A stretch of DNA of 64,000 bases from Devosia sp. (GTDB taxonomy: Bacteria > Pseudomonadota > Alphaproteobacteria > Rhizobiales > Devosiaceae). Location: assembly GCF_017307495.1 (NCBI RefSeq), contig NZ_JAFKHE010000013.1:124001-188000 (forward strand), in the 5' to 3' direction. Under the pieces are notes generated by a model that saw nothing but the letters and a program-made list of their open reading frames with translations, searched no databases and was not told where the DNA came from. Position numbers and translations under genes: made by a program. Position 1 is the stretch's first letter. Each line of letters starts with the position of its first letter. Shown here piece by piece: positions 7,091 to 17,487 of the stretch.

Positions 7091-8704
7091 GTGACCACCG
7101 ACACCCCCATGGGTGATCCCAATGCGCAGCGGCCCTCCGGGGCCGCTGCAACCGATTTGGCCATCGAACTGATCGGGATCAACAAGCGTTTCGGCGCGGT
7201 GCATGCCAACCGCGACATCGACCTCAAGATCCGGCGCGGCACGGTGCATGGCATCGTCGGCGAAAACGGCGCCGGCAAGTCGACGCTGATGTCGATCCTC
7301 TATGGCTTCTACACCGCCGACTCGGGCGAGATCCGTGTCAACGGCACGCCGCACGCCATCACCGATTCCCGCCATGCCCTCGCCCTCGGCATCGGCATGG
7401 TCCACCAGCACTTCATGCTGGTCGACAATTTCTCCATCCTCGAGAACGTCGTGCTCGGCGCCGAGGACAGCGCCATGCTCGGCCCCAGCCTCGCGCGGGC
7501 CCGCGGCGAACTCACCCGCCTCGCCAAGGAATACCGGCTCGACGTCGATCCCGATGCGATCATCGAGGATGTCTCGGTCGGCACCCAGCAGCGCGTGGAA
7601 ATCCTCAAGGCCCTGTATCGCGGCGCCGACGTGCTCATCCTCGACGAGCCGACGGGCGTGCTGACTCCGGCCGAGGCCGATGACCTGTTCCGCGTGCTCG
7701 AGACGCTGCGCGAGCAGGGCAAGACCATCATCCTGATCACCCACAAGCTGCGCGAGATCATGGCCATCACCGACTATGTGTCGGTCATGCGCCAGGGCGC
7801 GATGGTGGATACGCTCAAGACCTCCGAGACCAATCCCGAAGAGCTCGCCGAACTCATGGTCGGCCGGCGCGTCCTGCTGCGCGTCGACAAGACCCCGGCC
7901 CGGCCGGGCGAGACCTTCCTTGCGGTGGAGAACCTCGTGGTCAAGGACGATCTCGGCGTCACCCGCGTCAAGGACGTGAGCTTCACGGTGCGGGCCGGCG
8001 AGATCGTCGGCATCGCCGGCGTTGCCGGCAACGGGCAGTCGGAACTGCTCGAATCCGTCTCCGGCATGCGCGACCAGCAGAGCGGTACCGTCCGCCTCAA
8101 GGGCACGCCGCTGTCGCTCGAGGGCGACGACGGCGCCCACCGTGCGCGCAAGGCCGGCCTCGCCCACGTGCCCGAGGATCGCCAGCGCATGGGCCTCGTG
8201 GTCGCCTTCGAGGAATGGGAAAACGCCATGCTCGGCTATGAGGACGACCGGGCCTACGGCAAGGGCGTCCTGCTCGACATCCCGGCTGCCCGGGCCAGGG
8301 CCCGCGAGCGCATCCAGCAGTTCGACATCCGGCCCGACAACGAGCGCCTGAAGACCGCCAACTTCTCCGGCGGCAACCAGCAGAAGATCGTGCTGGCGCG
8401 CGAGATGTCGTCCAATCCCGACGTGCTGATCGTCGGCCAGCCGACCCGCGGCGTCGATATCGGAGCCATCGAGTTCATCCACAACCAGATCATCAAGATG
8501 CGCGACGCCGGCAAGGCGATCCTGCTCGTTTCGGTCGAGCTCGACGAGATCCGCTCGCTCGCCGACCGCATCCTCGTGATGTTCGACGGCCACATCGTCG
8601 GCGAAGCCGATCCGGCCACGGCAACCGAGCGCGAACTGGGCCTGATGATGGCCGGCGTCAGCGGCAAGGCCGACGCTCCGGCAGCTGAAGGAACCGCTAC
8701 ATGA
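7091..8704 (+). CDS. Nucleoside ABC transporter, tandem ATPase subunit
   Basis: The 537-residue protein carries two ABC ATPase domains. Domain 1 has Walker A GENGAGKST (57-65), a VGTQQRVEIL signature and LDEPTGVLTP. Domain 2 has the degenerate Walker A GVAGNGQSE (~310), the signature FSGGNQQKIVLA (~425) and GQPTRGVDIGAIEFIH, typical of YufO/BMP-type nucleoside importers. Translation probably starts at GTG 7091. The first ATG is at 7109, and neither has a strong ribosome site. The end overlaps the first permease by 4 bases (ATGA). Confidence 0.92.
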   Translation: MTTDTPMGDPNAQRPSGAAATDLAIELIGINKRFGAVHANRDIDLKIRRGTVHGIVGENGAGKSTLMSILYGFYTADSGEIRVNGTPHAITDSRHALALGIGMVHQHFMLVDNFSILENVVLGAEDSAMLGPSLARARGELTRLAKEYRLDVDPDAIIEDVSVGTQQRVEILKALYRGADVLILDEPTGVLTPAEADDLFRVLETLREQGKTIILITHKLREIMAITDYVSVMRQGAMVDTLKTSETNPEELAELMVGRRVLLRVDKTPARPGETFLAVENLVVKDDLGVTRVKDVSFTVRAGEIVGIAGVAGNGQSELLESVSGMRDQQSGTVRLKGTPLSLEGDDGAHRARKAGLAHVPEDRQRMGLVVAFEEWENAMLGYEDDRAYGKGVLLDIPAARARARERIQQFDIRPDNERLKTANFSGGNQQKIVLAREMSSNPDVLIVGQPTRGVDIGAIEFIHNQIIKMRDAGKAILLVSVELDEIRSLADRILVMFDGHIVGEADPATATERELGLMMAGVSGKADAPAAEGTAT

Positions 8705-9837
8705 GCAGCGCCATCCTCAAGCCGCTCCCGACCTGGGCCGACGTGGTCCTGCTGCCGCTGGCCAACCTGGTGCTGGCCTTCGTCGTCTCCGGCCTCGTCG
8801 TGCTCGCCATCGGGCATGACCCGCTGGCCGCGCTCAACGCCATCGTCACCGGTGCCTTCGGCAACGGCTACAACATCGGCTACACGCTCTATTATTCCAC
8901 CAACTTCATCTTCACCGGCCTCGCCGTGGCGCTCGCCGCGCATGCCGGTCTGTTCAACATCGGCGGCAACGGCCAGGCCTATATCGCCGGCCTCGGCGTC
9001 ATCCTGGTGGTGCTGCCGCTGCAGTTCCTGCCCTGGTGGATCACCTTCCCGCTTGCCATCATCGCCGGCGGCGCCGTCGGCGGCTTCTGGGCCTTCGTCC
9101 CGGGCTGGCTGCAGGCCAAGCGCGGTTCGCACGTGGTCATCACCACCATCATGTTCAACTTCATCGCCTCGGCGATCATGGTCTACATGGTGGTCAACGT
9201 CCTGAAGCCGCCGGGCATCCTCGCGCCGGAATCGGCGATGATCGTCGCCGAGGGCCGCATGCCCAAGCTCGGCGCCTTCATCCCGTGGTTCAAGAACACC
9301 GACGTAAACTTCACCCTGCTCCTGGCGCTCGCCTGCCTCGTCGGCGTCTACATCCTGATCTGGCACACCCGCTTCGGCTTCCAGATGCGTGCCCTCGGCC
9401 ACAACCCGAATGCCTCGACCTATGCCGGCATCTCCAACTCGCGCACCATCATGATCGTCATGACCCTGTCGGGCGCGCTCGCCGGCATGGTGGCGGTCAA
9501 CCAGATCGTTGGCGTGCAGTACCGCCTCGTCCTCGACTACGTCTCCGACGCCGGCTTCGTCGGCATCGCCGTGGCGCTGATGGGACGCAACCATCCGATC
9601 GGCATACTGCTCGCGGCCCTGCTGTTCGGCGCCCTCTACCAGGGCGGCAACGAGCTGCAATACGTCATCCCGGGGCTGAGCAAGGAAATGGTCGTCGTCA
9701 TCCAGGCCCTGGTGATCCTGTTCACCGGCGCCATGGAGGGCCTGTTCCGCCCGGGCCTGCAGCGCATCTTCACGACGCTGTCGCCCGGCCAGAAGGCGAA
9801 CGCCATCGCGGCCAGCCAAGTGAAATCGGAGAGCTGA
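8701..9837 (+). CDS. Nucleoside ABC transporter permease 1
   Basis: The 378-residue polytopic protein belongs to the BPD_transp_2 (LivH/RbsC-like) permease class. Motifs include LFNIGGNGQAYIAGLG (~83-98), the cytoplasmic loop TRFGFQMRALGHNPNASTYA (~223-242) and ALYQGGNELQY. About 8-10 membrane helices are visible. It pairs with the following permease to form the heterodimeric channel of the BMP-dependent importer. Start overlaps the ATPase stop, indicating coupled translation. Confidence 0.92.
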   Translation: MSSAILKPLPTWADVVLLPLANLVLAFVVSGLVVLAIGHDPLAALNAIVTGAFGNGYNIGYTLYYSTNFIFTGLAVALAAHAGLFNIGGNGQAYIAGLGVILVVLPLQFLPWWITFPLAIIAGGAVGGFWAFVPGWLQAKRGSHVVITTIMFNFIASAIMVYMVVNVLKPPGILAPESAMIVAEGRMPKLGAFIPWFKNTDVNFTLLLALACLVGVYILIWHTRFGFQMRALGHNPNASTYAGISNSRTIMIVMTLSGALAGMVAVNQIVGVQYRLVLDYVSDAGFVGIAVALMGRNHPIGILLAALLFGALYQGGNELQYVIPGLSKEMVVVIQALVILFTGAMEGLFRPGLQRIFTTLSPGQKANAIAASQVKSES

Positions 9838-9838
9838 G

Positions 9839-10804
9839 ATGGATCTCGCCCTCATCCTCTCCACCCTCGACGCGACGTTGCGCCTGTCGACCCCGCTCCT
9901 GCTCGCGTGCCTTGCCGGCATGTACTCGGAACGCTCCGGCGTGTTCGACATCGGGCTGGAAGGCAAGATGCTTATGGCGGCGTTCGCGGCCGCCGCTGCC
10001 GCCTCGGTGTTCCATTCGGTGTGGATCGGGCTCGCCGCCGGCCTGCTCGTTTCCATCGCCACTGCCGCCCTGCAGGGCGCCGCGGCGATCTCGCTCAAGG
10101 GCAACCAGCTGATCGCGGGCACGGCCATCAACATGCTGGCCGCCGGCCTGACCACCTTCCTCGGCATCCAGTGGTTCGCCCAGGGCGGCCGCACCCCGCA
10201 ACTCCAGGCCGGCGAGCGCTTCACCGACATCACGCTGCCGTTCGCCGAAGAACTGCGCGGCATCCCGGTGCTCGGGCAAATCTACCACGACCTGATCTCG
10301 GGCCATAACCTGCTCGTCTACGTCGCCTTCCTCGCCGTGCCGATCACCTGGTTCGTGCTCTTCCGCACCCGCTTCGGCCTGCGCCTGCGCGCCGTCGGCG
10401 AAAACCCCAAGGCGGTCGATACCGCCGGCATCTCGGTGATCAAGCTGCGCTACCAGGCCGTGCTGATCACGGGCCTCCTCTGCGGCTTTGCCGGCGCCTT
10501 CTTCTCGATCGCGCAGGGCTCGGGCTTCGGCAACAACATGACCGCCGGCAAGGGCTTCATCGCCCTCGCGGCGCTGATCTTCGCCAAGTGGAAGCCGGTG
10601 CCCGCCATGTTCACCTGCCTGCTCTTCGGCTTCCTCGACGCCCTGCAGATCCGCCTGCAGAGCGCCAGGATCGGCGGCTTCGAAGTCCCCGTGCAGGCCA
10701 TCCAGGCGCTGCCCTATGTGCTCACCGTCGTGCTGCTCGCCGGCTTCATCGGCAAGGCCGTCGGCCCCAAGGCCGGCGGCGTGCCGTACACCAAGGAGCG
10801 CTGA
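9839..10804 (+). CDS. Nucleoside ABC transporter permease 2
   Basis: The 321-residue companion permease begins MDLALILSTLDATLRLSTPL. It carries the family motifs RSGVFDIGLEGKMLMAAFAA (~36-55) and TRFGLRLRAVGENPKAVDTA. It starts 1 base after the stop of permease 1. Together with the binding protein and ATPase it completes a four-component nucleoside importer. A 139-bp repeat-bearing spacer separates it from the cytidine deaminase gene. Confidence 0.92.
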   Translation: MDLALILSTLDATLRLSTPLLLACLAGMYSERSGVFDIGLEGKMLMAAFAAAAAASVFHSVWIGLAAGLLVSIATAALQGAAAISLKGNQLIAGTAINMLAAGLTTFLGIQWFAQGGRTPQLQAGERFTDITLPFAEELRGIPVLGQIYHDLISGHNLLVYVAFLAVPITWFVLFRTRFGLRLRAVGENPKAVDTAGISVIKLRYQAVLITGLLCGFAGAFFSIAQGSGFGNNMTAGKGFIALAALIFAKWKPVPAMFTCLLFGFLDALQIRLQSARIGGFEVPVQAIQALPYVLTVVLLAGFIGKAVGPKAGGVPYTKER

Positions 10805-10821
10805 TGGGCACGATGTTCGCG

Positions 10822-10919
10822 CCTCCCTCCCCCCTGTGGGGAGGGATCGAGGGAGGGGGTGGTCCGGTGATCACCGATGGACCCCCACCCCCCACCCCTC
10901 CCCTCATGGGGGAGGGGAG
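10822..10919. repeat. Intergenic palindromic repeat, family A (copy 1)
   Basis: A mosaic of inverted G/C tracts (CCCTCCCCCC...GGGGAGGG, a central GGGGGTGG...CCACCCCC pair, then CCCCTCCCC...GGGGAGGGG) fills the gap between permease 2 and the deaminase gene. It is closely similar to the two copies at 36846-36944 and 37016-37113. It would fold into strong hairpins in RNA and could tune expression across the operon. Confidence 0.8.
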
Positions 10920-10942
10920 CAAACCGAGCGAGACCTAGCACC

Positions 10943-11350
10943 ATGCCGCATCCCCGCGACCCCGAACTCCTTGCCGCCGCCGAAGCGGTGCGCGCCAGGG
11001 CCTATGCGCCCTATTCGAACTTCCACGTCGGCACCGCCATCCTTGCCGATGACGGCAAGATCTATGTCGGCTGCAACGTCGAGAACGCTGCCTATCCGGT
11101 CGGCAACTGCGCCGAGCCGTCGGCCATCGCCGCCATGCTGGCCGGTGGCGCGCGCCGCATCAGGCGCGTCTACACCACCGGCCCGGGTTCGACGCCGGTC
11201 ACGCCCTGCGGCGGCTGCCGCCAGCGCATCCGCGAGTTCGCCGACCAGGACGTCGTCGTCGTCTCGCACGGCATCGACGGCACCCCGCTCGAGCAGACCA
11301 TCGCGCAACTCCTGCCGCACTCTTTCGGCCCGGAATTTTTGGGTCGATAA
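10943..11350 (+). CDS. cdd: Cytidine deaminase
   Basis: The 135-residue homotetrameric-type deaminase has AYAPYSNFHVGTA (substrate loop, 21-33). The zinc site comes from CNVENAAYPVGNCAEPSAI (catalytic Glu in CAE) and PCGGCRQ. It converts cytidine/deoxycytidine to uridine/deoxyuridine, feeding the phosphorylase downstream. ATG 10943 was chosen because homologs begin near here, and the longer frame upstream only translates the repeat. Position between the importer and deoC fits pyrimidine nucleoside catabolism. Confidence 0.93.
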   Translation: MPHPRDPELLAAAEAVRARAYAPYSNFHVGTAILADDGKIYVGCNVENAAYPVGNCAEPSAIAAMLAGGARRIRRVYTTGPGSTPVTPCGGCRQRIREFADQDVVVVSHGIDGTPLEQTIAQLLPHSFGPEFLGR

Positions 11351-11407
11351 TACCCGTCAGGAAACGGCCGCACTAAGGGGTTAACCCGAGCGGTCTGGAG
11401 GCCATCC

Positions 11408-12427
11408 ATGGAACTTCGCGTCGTCGACCCCGCTGCCGCAAAGCCCGCCAAAGCAAAGTCGGTCGAGGCCGCTGCCTCGCACCGGCGCAATCCCGGCTAT
11501 CCGCTCGATCTCGACTGGGTCGAGCGCGTGCGCATGAACCGCTCGGCGCTCGAGCGTCGCGCCGCGACGCTCCCCGCCCGCCGCACCGTGAAGAAGGACT
11601 GGCAGGCCGCCTGGCTCCTGAAGGCCATCACGCTGATGGACCTGACGACGCTCAATTCCGACGACACGCCCGGCCGCGTCGAGCGCCTCTGCGCCAAGGC
11701 TCGCCACCCAGTCCGCCAGGATATCCTCGAAGGCCTCGGCGCCACCGGGCTCGACATCAAGCCGGCCGCCGTCTGCGTCTACCACAGCTTCGTCAAGACC
11801 GCGGTGGACGCCCTCAAGGGCACCGGCATCAACGTCGCGGCGGTCTCCACCGCCTTCCCGCACGGCCTCGCTCCGCTCTCGACCCGCCTCGCCGAGATCG
11901 AGGCCTCGGTCGCCGACGGCGCCAACGAGATCGATATCGTCATCGAGCGCGGCATGGTGCTGCGCGGCGACTGGCAGGCGCTCTACGACGAAGTGAAGGC
12001 CATGCGGAAGGCCTGCGGCGACGCCCACATCAAGACCATCCTCGGCACCGGCGAACTTGCCACCCAGACCAATGTCGCCAAGGCTTCGCTGGTCTGCATG
12101 CTGGCCGGCGCCGATTTCATCAAGACCTCGACCGGCAAGGAAAAGGTCAACGCCAACCTCCAGACCTCGCTGTCGATGGTGCGCATGATCCGCTGGTTCC
12201 ACGAGGAAACCGGCATCGAGATCGGCTACAAGCCGGCCGGCGGCATTTCGACGGCCAAGGTGGCGCTCGACTACATGGCGCTGATGAAGGAAGAACTCGG
12301 CGTGCACTGGCTGCAGCCCCACCTGTTCAGGTTCGGCGCCTCGAGCCTGCTCACCGACATCGAACGCCAGCTCGAGCACACGCTCACCGGGCACTACGCG
12401 GCGGATTATCGGATGCCGATGGTCTAG
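11408..12427 (+). CDS. deoC: Deoxyribose-phosphate aldolase
   Basis: The 339-residue class I aldolase is of the longer (eukaryote/alphaproteobacterial) type. It has an ~80-residue N-terminal extension before MDLTTLNSDDTPGRVERLCA. The Schiff-base lysine lies in FIKTSTGKEKVNAN (~237-250), and a second conserved Lys in GYKPAGGI. It splits 2-deoxyribose-5-phosphate into glyceraldehyde-3-phosphate and acetaldehyde. CTGGAG precedes the ATG by 8 bases. The neighbouring ALDH can oxidise the acetaldehyde. Confidence 0.95.
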   Translation: MELRVVDPAAAKPAKAKSVEAAASHRRNPGYPLDLDWVERVRMNRSALERRAATLPARRTVKKDWQAAWLLKAITLMDLTTLNSDDTPGRVERLCAKARHPVRQDILEGLGATGLDIKPAAVCVYHSFVKTAVDALKGTGINVAAVSTAFPHGLAPLSTRLAEIEASVADGANEIDIVIERGMVLRGDWQALYDEVKAMRKACGDAHIKTILGTGELATQTNVAKASLVCMLAGADFIKTSTGKEKVNANLQTSLSMVRMIRWFHEETGIEIGYKPAGGISTAKVALDYMALMKEELGVHWLQPHLFRFGASSLLTDIERQLEHTLTGHYAADYRMPMV

Positions 12428-12433
12428 CGGCTG

Positions 12434-12560
12434 CCACCCCTCATCCGGCGCTACGCGCCACCTTCTCCCCGACGGGGAGAAGAACAGAGCGCCGACTGCC
12501 GCAGTCGGGTATTCCTCTCCCCGTCGGGGGTGGACCGGCGAAGCCGGGACGGGTGAGGGG
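12434..12560. repeat. Intergenic palindromic repeat, family B (copy 1)
   Basis: The stretch begins CACCCCTCATCCGGCGCTAC and ends with its near-inverse (GGACGGGTGAGGGG). Internally TTCTCCCCGACGGGGAGAA forms a hairpin. It lies between deoC and the aldehyde dehydrogenase gene. It shares the CCTCAYCCGGCGC...GGAGAAGG layout with 46571-46714 and 47661-47795. Confidence 0.75.
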
Positions 12561-12590
12561 CTGAGCCCCGATCCATCGAAGGAGGAACCC

Positions 12591-14975
12591 ATGAACAAAA
12601 TCGCCGAAATCTTCACCTCCCTCGACTACGGCCCGGCACCCGAGAGCCCGGACCTCGCCCTCGCCTGGCTGGCCGCGCACGAGAACCGCTTCGGCCATTT
12701 CATCGACGGCAAGTGGACCAAGCCGGGCAAGACCTTCGCGTCCGAAAACCCCGCGACCGGCAAGAAGCTCGCCGACGTCACCGACGGCACGGCCGAGGAT
12801 GTCGATGCCGCGGTGAAGGCCGCCCGCGCCGCCTTCCCGAAATGGTCGGCGCTCTCGGGCTACGAGCGCGGCAAGTACCTTTATGCCATCGCTCGCCTCA
12901 TCCAGAAGCACTCCCGCCTGTTCGCCGTGCTCGAGACCATGGACAACGGCAAGCCGATCCGCGAGAGCCGCGACGTCGATATCCCGCTGGTGGCGCGCCA
13001 TTTCTACCACCACGCCGGCTGGGCCCAGCACCTCGAGCGCGAGTTCCCCGACCACGTGCCCTATGGCGTCTGCGGCCAGATCATCCCGTGGAACTTCCCG
13101 CTGCTGATGCTGGCCTGGAAGATCGCGCCGGCGCTCGCAGCCGGCAACACCGTGGTACTGAAGCCGGCCGAATTCACCTCGCTGACCGCGCTGCTCTTCG
13201 CCGAGATCTGCGAAAAGGCGCACCTGCCCAAGGGCGTCGTCAACATCGTCACCGGCGAGGGCGACACCGGCGCCGCCATCACCGGCCACCCCGACATCGA
13301 CAAGATCGCCTTCACCGGCTCGACCGAGGTCGGCAAGATCATCCGCAAGGCCACCGCCGGCACCGGCAAGGGCCTGTCGCTCGAGCTCGGCGGCAAGTCG
13401 CCCTACATCGTCTTCGACGATGCCGACATCGACAGCGCCATCGAGGGGCTGGTCGATGCCATCTGGTTCAACCAGGGCCAGGTCTGCTGCGCCGGCTCGC
13501 GCCTCCTCGTCCAGGAATCCATCGAGGACCGTTTCCTCGAAAAGCTGAAGAAGCGCATGTCGACCCTGCGCGTCGGCGATCCGCTCGACAAGGCCGTCGA
13601 CATCGGTGCGCTGGTCGCGCCGGTGCAGGTGGCGCGCGTCACCGACCTCGTCAAGAAGGGCGTCGCCGAGGGTGGCCAGCTCTACGAGCCCGATATCGAC
13701 ATCCCCGGCGGCGGCTGCTTCCTCAAGCCCACGCTGATCAGCCACGTGTCGCCCGCCAACACCGTGGCGTCCGAGGAAATCTTCGGGCCGGTGCTGGTCG
13801 AAATGAGCTTCCGGACGCCCGAAGAGGCGGTGGCGCTCGCCAACAACACTCGCTACGGCCTCGCCGCCACCATCTGGACCGAGAACGTCAACCTCGCCCT
13901 CGACATCGCGCCCAAGCTCAAGGCCGGCGTGGTGTGGATCAACTCCACCAACAACTTCGATGCCGCTGTCGGCTTCGGCGGCTACAAGGAATCGGGCTTC
14001 GGCCGCGAAGGCGGCAAGGAAGGCATGGCGTCCTACTTGAAGCCGAAGTGGGAGAAGGAGCTGAAACCCTTCAAGGCCACTGCAGCCGCGACAGCATCCA
14101 GCAAGCCGCGCAACCCGCTTGAAGACAGCACCCCGCCGGGTGTCGACCAGACCGCCAAGATGTATATCGGCGGCAAGCAGGCCCGCCCGGATTCCGGCTA
14201 CTCGCGCCCCGTCTACGCACCCAATGGCACCCTCGTCGGTGAAGTCGGCGACGGCAACCGCAAGGATATCCGCAACGCCGTCGAGGCCGCCCGCGCCGCC
14301 CTCGGCTGGGCCACGACCTCGGCCCATAACCGCGCCCAGATCCTCTACTTCCTCGCCGAAAACCTCGAATACCGCGCCGAAGAGTTCGCCGCCCGCATCA
14401 AGGCGCAGACCGGCGAGGACGGCGCGGCGGAAGTCGCGGCTTCGGTGGAGCGGCTGTTCGCCTTTGCCGGCTGGGCCGACAAGTACGATGGCGCCGTGCA
14501 TAACCCGCCGCAGCGCATGGTCGCGACCGCCATGGTCGAAGCCCTCGGCGCCATGGCCATTCTCGCTCCGCCGAGCCGCCCGCTGCTCGGCTCCATCGCG
14601 CTCGTCGCCCCGGCCCTCGCCATGGGCAACACGGTGGTGCTGGTCCCCTCGGAAAAGTCGCCGCTCTCGATGACCGACTTCTACCAGGTGCTCGAAACCT
14701 CGGACGTCCCATCGGGCGTCCTCAACATCGTCACCGGCGAGAGCAGGGTGCTGGCCAAGACCCTCGCCGAGCACGACGGCATCGACGCCATCTGGTTCGC
14801 CGGCGACGCCGAGACCTCGAAGATGGTCGAGGCCGCCTCGGCCGGTAACGTCAAGCAGACCTGGACCAGCCGCGGCCTCTACTACGACCTTGCCGACAAG
14901 CTCAAGTTCGAGGGCGACTACTTCCTCCGCCGCGCCACCCAGGTGAAGAACGTCTGGATCCCCTATGGCGCGTGA
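12591..14975 (+). CDS. Tandem-domain aldehyde dehydrogenase (ALDH16-type)
   Basis: 794 residues containing two ALDH modules. The N-terminal module (~35-490) is complete: [20 protein letters not shown], the Glu in LELGGKSP (~264-271), and the catalytic cysteine in [13 protein letters not shown] (~294-306). The C-terminal module (~520-794) keeps a Rossmann-like half ([22 protein letters not shown]) but lacks the catalytic Cys loop and ends early. This is the architecture of ALDH16 enzymes, where the second domain is structural. Placed between deoC and deoA, it likely oxidises the acetaldehyde released by DeoC. Substrate assignment is inference. Confidence 0.9.
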   Translation: MNKIAEIFTSLDYGPAPESPDLALAWLAAHENRFGHFIDGKWTKPGKTFASENPATGKKLADVTDGTAEDVDAAVKAARAAFPKWSALSGYERGKYLYAIARLIQKHSRLFAVLETMDNGKPIRESRDVDIPLVARHFYHHAGWAQHLEREFPDHVPYGVCGQIIPWNFPLLMLAWKIAPALAAGNTVVLKPAEFTSLTALLFAEICEKAHLPKGVVNIVTGEGDTGAAITGHPDIDKIAFTGSTEVGKIIRKATAGTGKGLSLELGGKSPYIVFDDADIDSAIEGLVDAIWFNQGQVCCAGSRLLVQESIEDRFLEKLKKRMSTLRVGDPLDKAVDIGALVAPVQVARVTDLVKKGVAEGGQLYEPDIDIPGGGCFLKPTLISHVSPANTVASEEIFGPVLVEMSFRTPEEAVALANNTRYGLAATIWTENVNLALDIAPKLKAGVVWINSTNNFDAAVGFGGYKESGFGREGGKEGMASYLKPKWEKELKPFKATAAATASSKPRNPLEDSTPPGVDQTAKMYIGGKQARPDSGYSRPVYAPNGTLVGEVGDGNRKDIRNAVEAARAALGWATTSAHNRAQILYFLAENLEYRAEEFAARIKAQTGEDGAAEVAASVERLFAFAGWADKYDGAVHNPPQRMVATAMVEALGAMAILAPPSRPLLGSIALVAPALAMGNTVVLVPSEKSPLSMTDFYQVLETSDVPSGVLNIVTGESRVLAKTLAEHDGIDAIWFAGDAETSKMVEAASAGNVKQTWTSRGLYYDLADKLKFEGDYFLRRATQVKNVWIPYGA

Positions 14976-14979
14976 GGCG

Positions 14980-16293
14980 ATGTCCTTCCTCCCGCAGGAA
15001 ACCATCATCCGGAAACGCGACGGGCGCGCCCTCGCCCCGGGTGAGATATCCGCCTTTATTGCCGGCCTCACCGACGGTTCGGTCTCGCACGCCCAGGCGG
15101 CCGCCTTCGCCATGGCGGTGTTCTTCCGCGACATGACCACGTCGGAGCGCGTCGCCCTCACCGTGGCGATGCGTGACTCGGGCACCGTGCTCGATTGGTC
15201 CGGGCTCGACGGCGCCGTCGTCGACAAGCACTCGACCGGCGGCGTGGGCGACAACGTCTCGCTCATGCTCGCGCCCATCCTCGCCGCCTGCGGCGTCTAT
15301 GTGCCGATGATCTCCGGCCGTGGCCTCGGCCACACCGGCGGCACGCTCGACAAGTTCGACTCCATCCCGGGCTACACCACCAGCCCCGACAATGCCCTGT
15401 TCCGCAAGGTGGTCGAGGAGGCCGGTTGCGCCATCATCGGCCAGACCGCCGACCTCGCTCCCGCCGACAAGGTGCTCTACGCCATCCGCGATGTCACCGG
15501 CACCGTCGAGTCGATCCCGCTGATCACCGCCTCGATCCTGTCCAAGAAGCTCGCCGCCGGGCTCGGCGCCCTGATCCTCGACGTCAAGACCGGCTCGGGC
15601 GCCTTCATGCCGACGCTGGAAAAGTCCCGCGCCCTGGCCGAGAGCCTCGTTTCGGTCGCCAATGGCGCCGGCCTCAGGACCGCAGCGCTCATCACCGACA
15701 TGAACGAGCCGCTGGCCAGCGCCGCCGGCAACGCGCTCGAAATCCGCAACGCCGTCGATTTCCTCACCGGCAGGCACCAGGATCCGCGCCTGCGCGAGGT
15801 CACCCTGTCCCTGTGCGCCGCCGCGCTCGAGCTCGCCGGGTTTGTCGGCGATGCCCGTGCCGCCGTGGAGCGCGCCCTCGACAGCGGCAGGGCGACCGAG
15901 CGCTTCTCGAAGATGGTCGCGCTGCTCGGCGGCCCCGCCGATTTCGTCGCGCGCATGGACGCCCACCTGTCCCCGGCGCCGATCGTGCGTGATATCCTCG
16001 CGCCCGCCGCCGGCGTCGTCACTGCCATCGACACGCGCGAGGTCGGCATGGCCGTCGTCACGCTGGGCGGCGGCCGGCGCTTGCCCACTGACAGCATCGA
16101 TCACAGCGTCGGATTCGATCAACTGGCCGGTCTTGGCCAGAAGGTCGACGTTCATACTCCGTTGGGACGTATTCATGCGCGTGGCAATCCCGAGGCAGAA
16201 CTGGGGATGGCGCGCCTTGTTTCCGCCTACACCATCTCCGACGGTCCCGTCCCCTCACATCCGCTGATCGCCGACCGCATCGGAGCCCCCTGA
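14980..16293 (+). CDS. deoA: Thymidine phosphorylase
   Basis: The product is 437 residues (E. coli DeoA 440). Shared motifs are [11 protein letters not shown] at the N-terminus, [11 protein letters not shown] (phosphate-binding), [14 protein letters not shown] and VGSGAFMP-like KTGSGAFMP. The reaction is thymidine or deoxyuridine plus phosphate to base plus deoxyribose-1-phosphate. I chose ATG 14980 because it matches the E. coli start, with GAGG immediately upstream. ATG 14965 is also open and would overlap the ALDH gene by 11 bases. Confidence 0.95.
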   Translation: MSFLPQETIIRKRDGRALAPGEISAFIAGLTDGSVSHAQAAAFAMAVFFRDMTTSERVALTVAMRDSGTVLDWSGLDGAVVDKHSTGGVGDNVSLMLAPILAACGVYVPMISGRGLGHTGGTLDKFDSIPGYTTSPDNALFRKVVEEAGCAIIGQTADLAPADKVLYAIRDVTGTVESIPLITASILSKKLAAGLGALILDVKTGSGAFMPTLEKSRALAESLVSVANGAGLRTAALITDMNEPLASAAGNALEIRNAVDFLTGRHQDPRLREVTLSLCAAALELAGFVGDARAAVERALDSGRATERFSKMVALLGGPADFVARMDAHLSPAPIVRDILAPAAGVVTAIDTREVGMAVVTLGGGRRLPTDSIDHSVGFDQLAGLGQKVDVHTPLGRIHARGNPEAELGMARLVSAYTISDGPVPSHPLIADRIGAP

Positions 16294-16294
16294 G

Positions 16295-17473
16295 ATGCCC
16301 CGCGTCATCCTCTGCATCCTCGACAGCTTCGGCATCGGCGCGGCTCCCGATGCCGCCGACTACGGCGACGCGGGCTCCGATACGCTCGGCCACATCGCCG
16401 CCAACTATCAGATTTCATTGCCGAATCTGGATGCGCTCGGCCTCGGTGCGGCGGCCAGGCTGGCCACCGGCAACGTCCCTCGCGGTCTCACCGACCAGCC
16501 GAAGGGCGGCCGCTACGGTGTCGGCCGCGAGGTGAGCAAGGGCAAGGACACCCCGTCCGGCCACTGGGAGATCGCCGGCGTCCCGGTGCCGTTCGAGTGG
16601 GGCTATTTCCCCCTCACCGAGCCGACCTTTCCGCCCGATCTCATCGCGCAACTGATTGAAAGATCAGGCATTCCCGGCATCCTCGGCGACCGGCACGCCT
16701 CCGGCACCACCATCATCGCCGAGCTCGGCGAAGAGTCGATCCGCACCGGGAAGCCGATCTGCTACACCTCCGCCGACAGCGTCTTCCAGATCGCGGCGCA
16801 CGAGACCCATTTCGGCCTCGACCGGCTCGACAAGCTGTGCGAGACCGCCTTCGAACTCACCGCGCCGCTGCGCATCGGCCGTGTCATCGCGCGCCCGTTC
16901 GTTGGCGAAAATGCCAATGATTTCAAGCGCACAGGCAATCGCCGCGACTTCGCCATCGCCCCACCCGAACCGACGCTGCTCGACCGCGCCAAGGCCGCCG
17001 GGCGGCAGGTCTATGCCCTCGGCAAGATCTCGGACATCTATGCCGGCCACGGCGTCACCCACAAGATCAAGGCCACCGGCAACATGGCCCTGTTCGACCG
17101 CACCCTCGAAGCCATGGAAATGGCCGCCGATGGTGCTTTCATCATGGTCAACTTCGTCGACTTCGACCAGGACTACGGCCATCGCCGGGACGTGCCGGGC
17201 TATGCCAAGGCATTGGAGGCCTTCGATACTCGCGTGCCAGAGCTGATTGCCGCGCTGCGGCCGGACGACCTCGTCGTGTTCACCTCGGACCATGGCAACG
17301 ACCCGACCTGGCGCGGCACCGACCACACCCGGGAACAGACGCCGATCCTGGCCTTTTCCCCAGCCCTGAGCCCCGGAACCATTGGCATCCGGCCGACCTT
17401 TGCGGATATAGGGGAGAGTATCGCCCACTGGCTCGGCCTTCCGCCCGGCCCACACGGGAAATCCTTCCTCTAG
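16295..17473 (+). CDS. deoB: Phosphopentomutase
   Basis: The 392-residue alkaline-phosphatase-superfamily mutase has metal ligands in [17 protein letters not shown] (N-terminus) and in [19 protein letters not shown] (~328-346). The substrate region [10 protein letters not shown] lies around residue 86. It interconverts (deoxy)ribose-1-phosphate and -5-phosphate, linking DeoA to DeoC. It starts 1 base after the deoA stop. Length is in the usual 390-410 range. Confidence 0.95.
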   Translation: MPRVILCILDSFGIGAAPDAADYGDAGSDTLGHIAANYQISLPNLDALGLGAAARLATGNVPRGLTDQPKGGRYGVGREVSKGKDTPSGHWEIAGVPVPFEWGYFPLTEPTFPPDLIAQLIERSGIPGILGDRHASGTTIIAELGEESIRTGKPICYTSADSVFQIAAHETHFGLDRLDKLCETAFELTAPLRIGRVIARPFVGENANDFKRTGNRRDFAIAPPEPTLLDRAKAAGRQVYALGKISDIYAGHGVTHKIKATGNMALFDRTLEAMEMAADGAFIMVNFVDFDQDYGHRRDVPGYAKALEAFDTRVPELIAALRPDDLVVFTSDHGNDPTWRGTDHTREQTPILAFSPALSPGTIGIRPTFADIGESIAHWLGLPPGPHGKSFL

Positions 17474-17487
17474 CCCAAGGGGCCTGC

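Noticed and set aside
12441..15278. Long antisense frame opposite the aldehyde dehydrogenase gene
   Set aside because: Composition is that of a shadow frame in high-GC DNA. The sense strand encodes an intact enzyme with all motifs.
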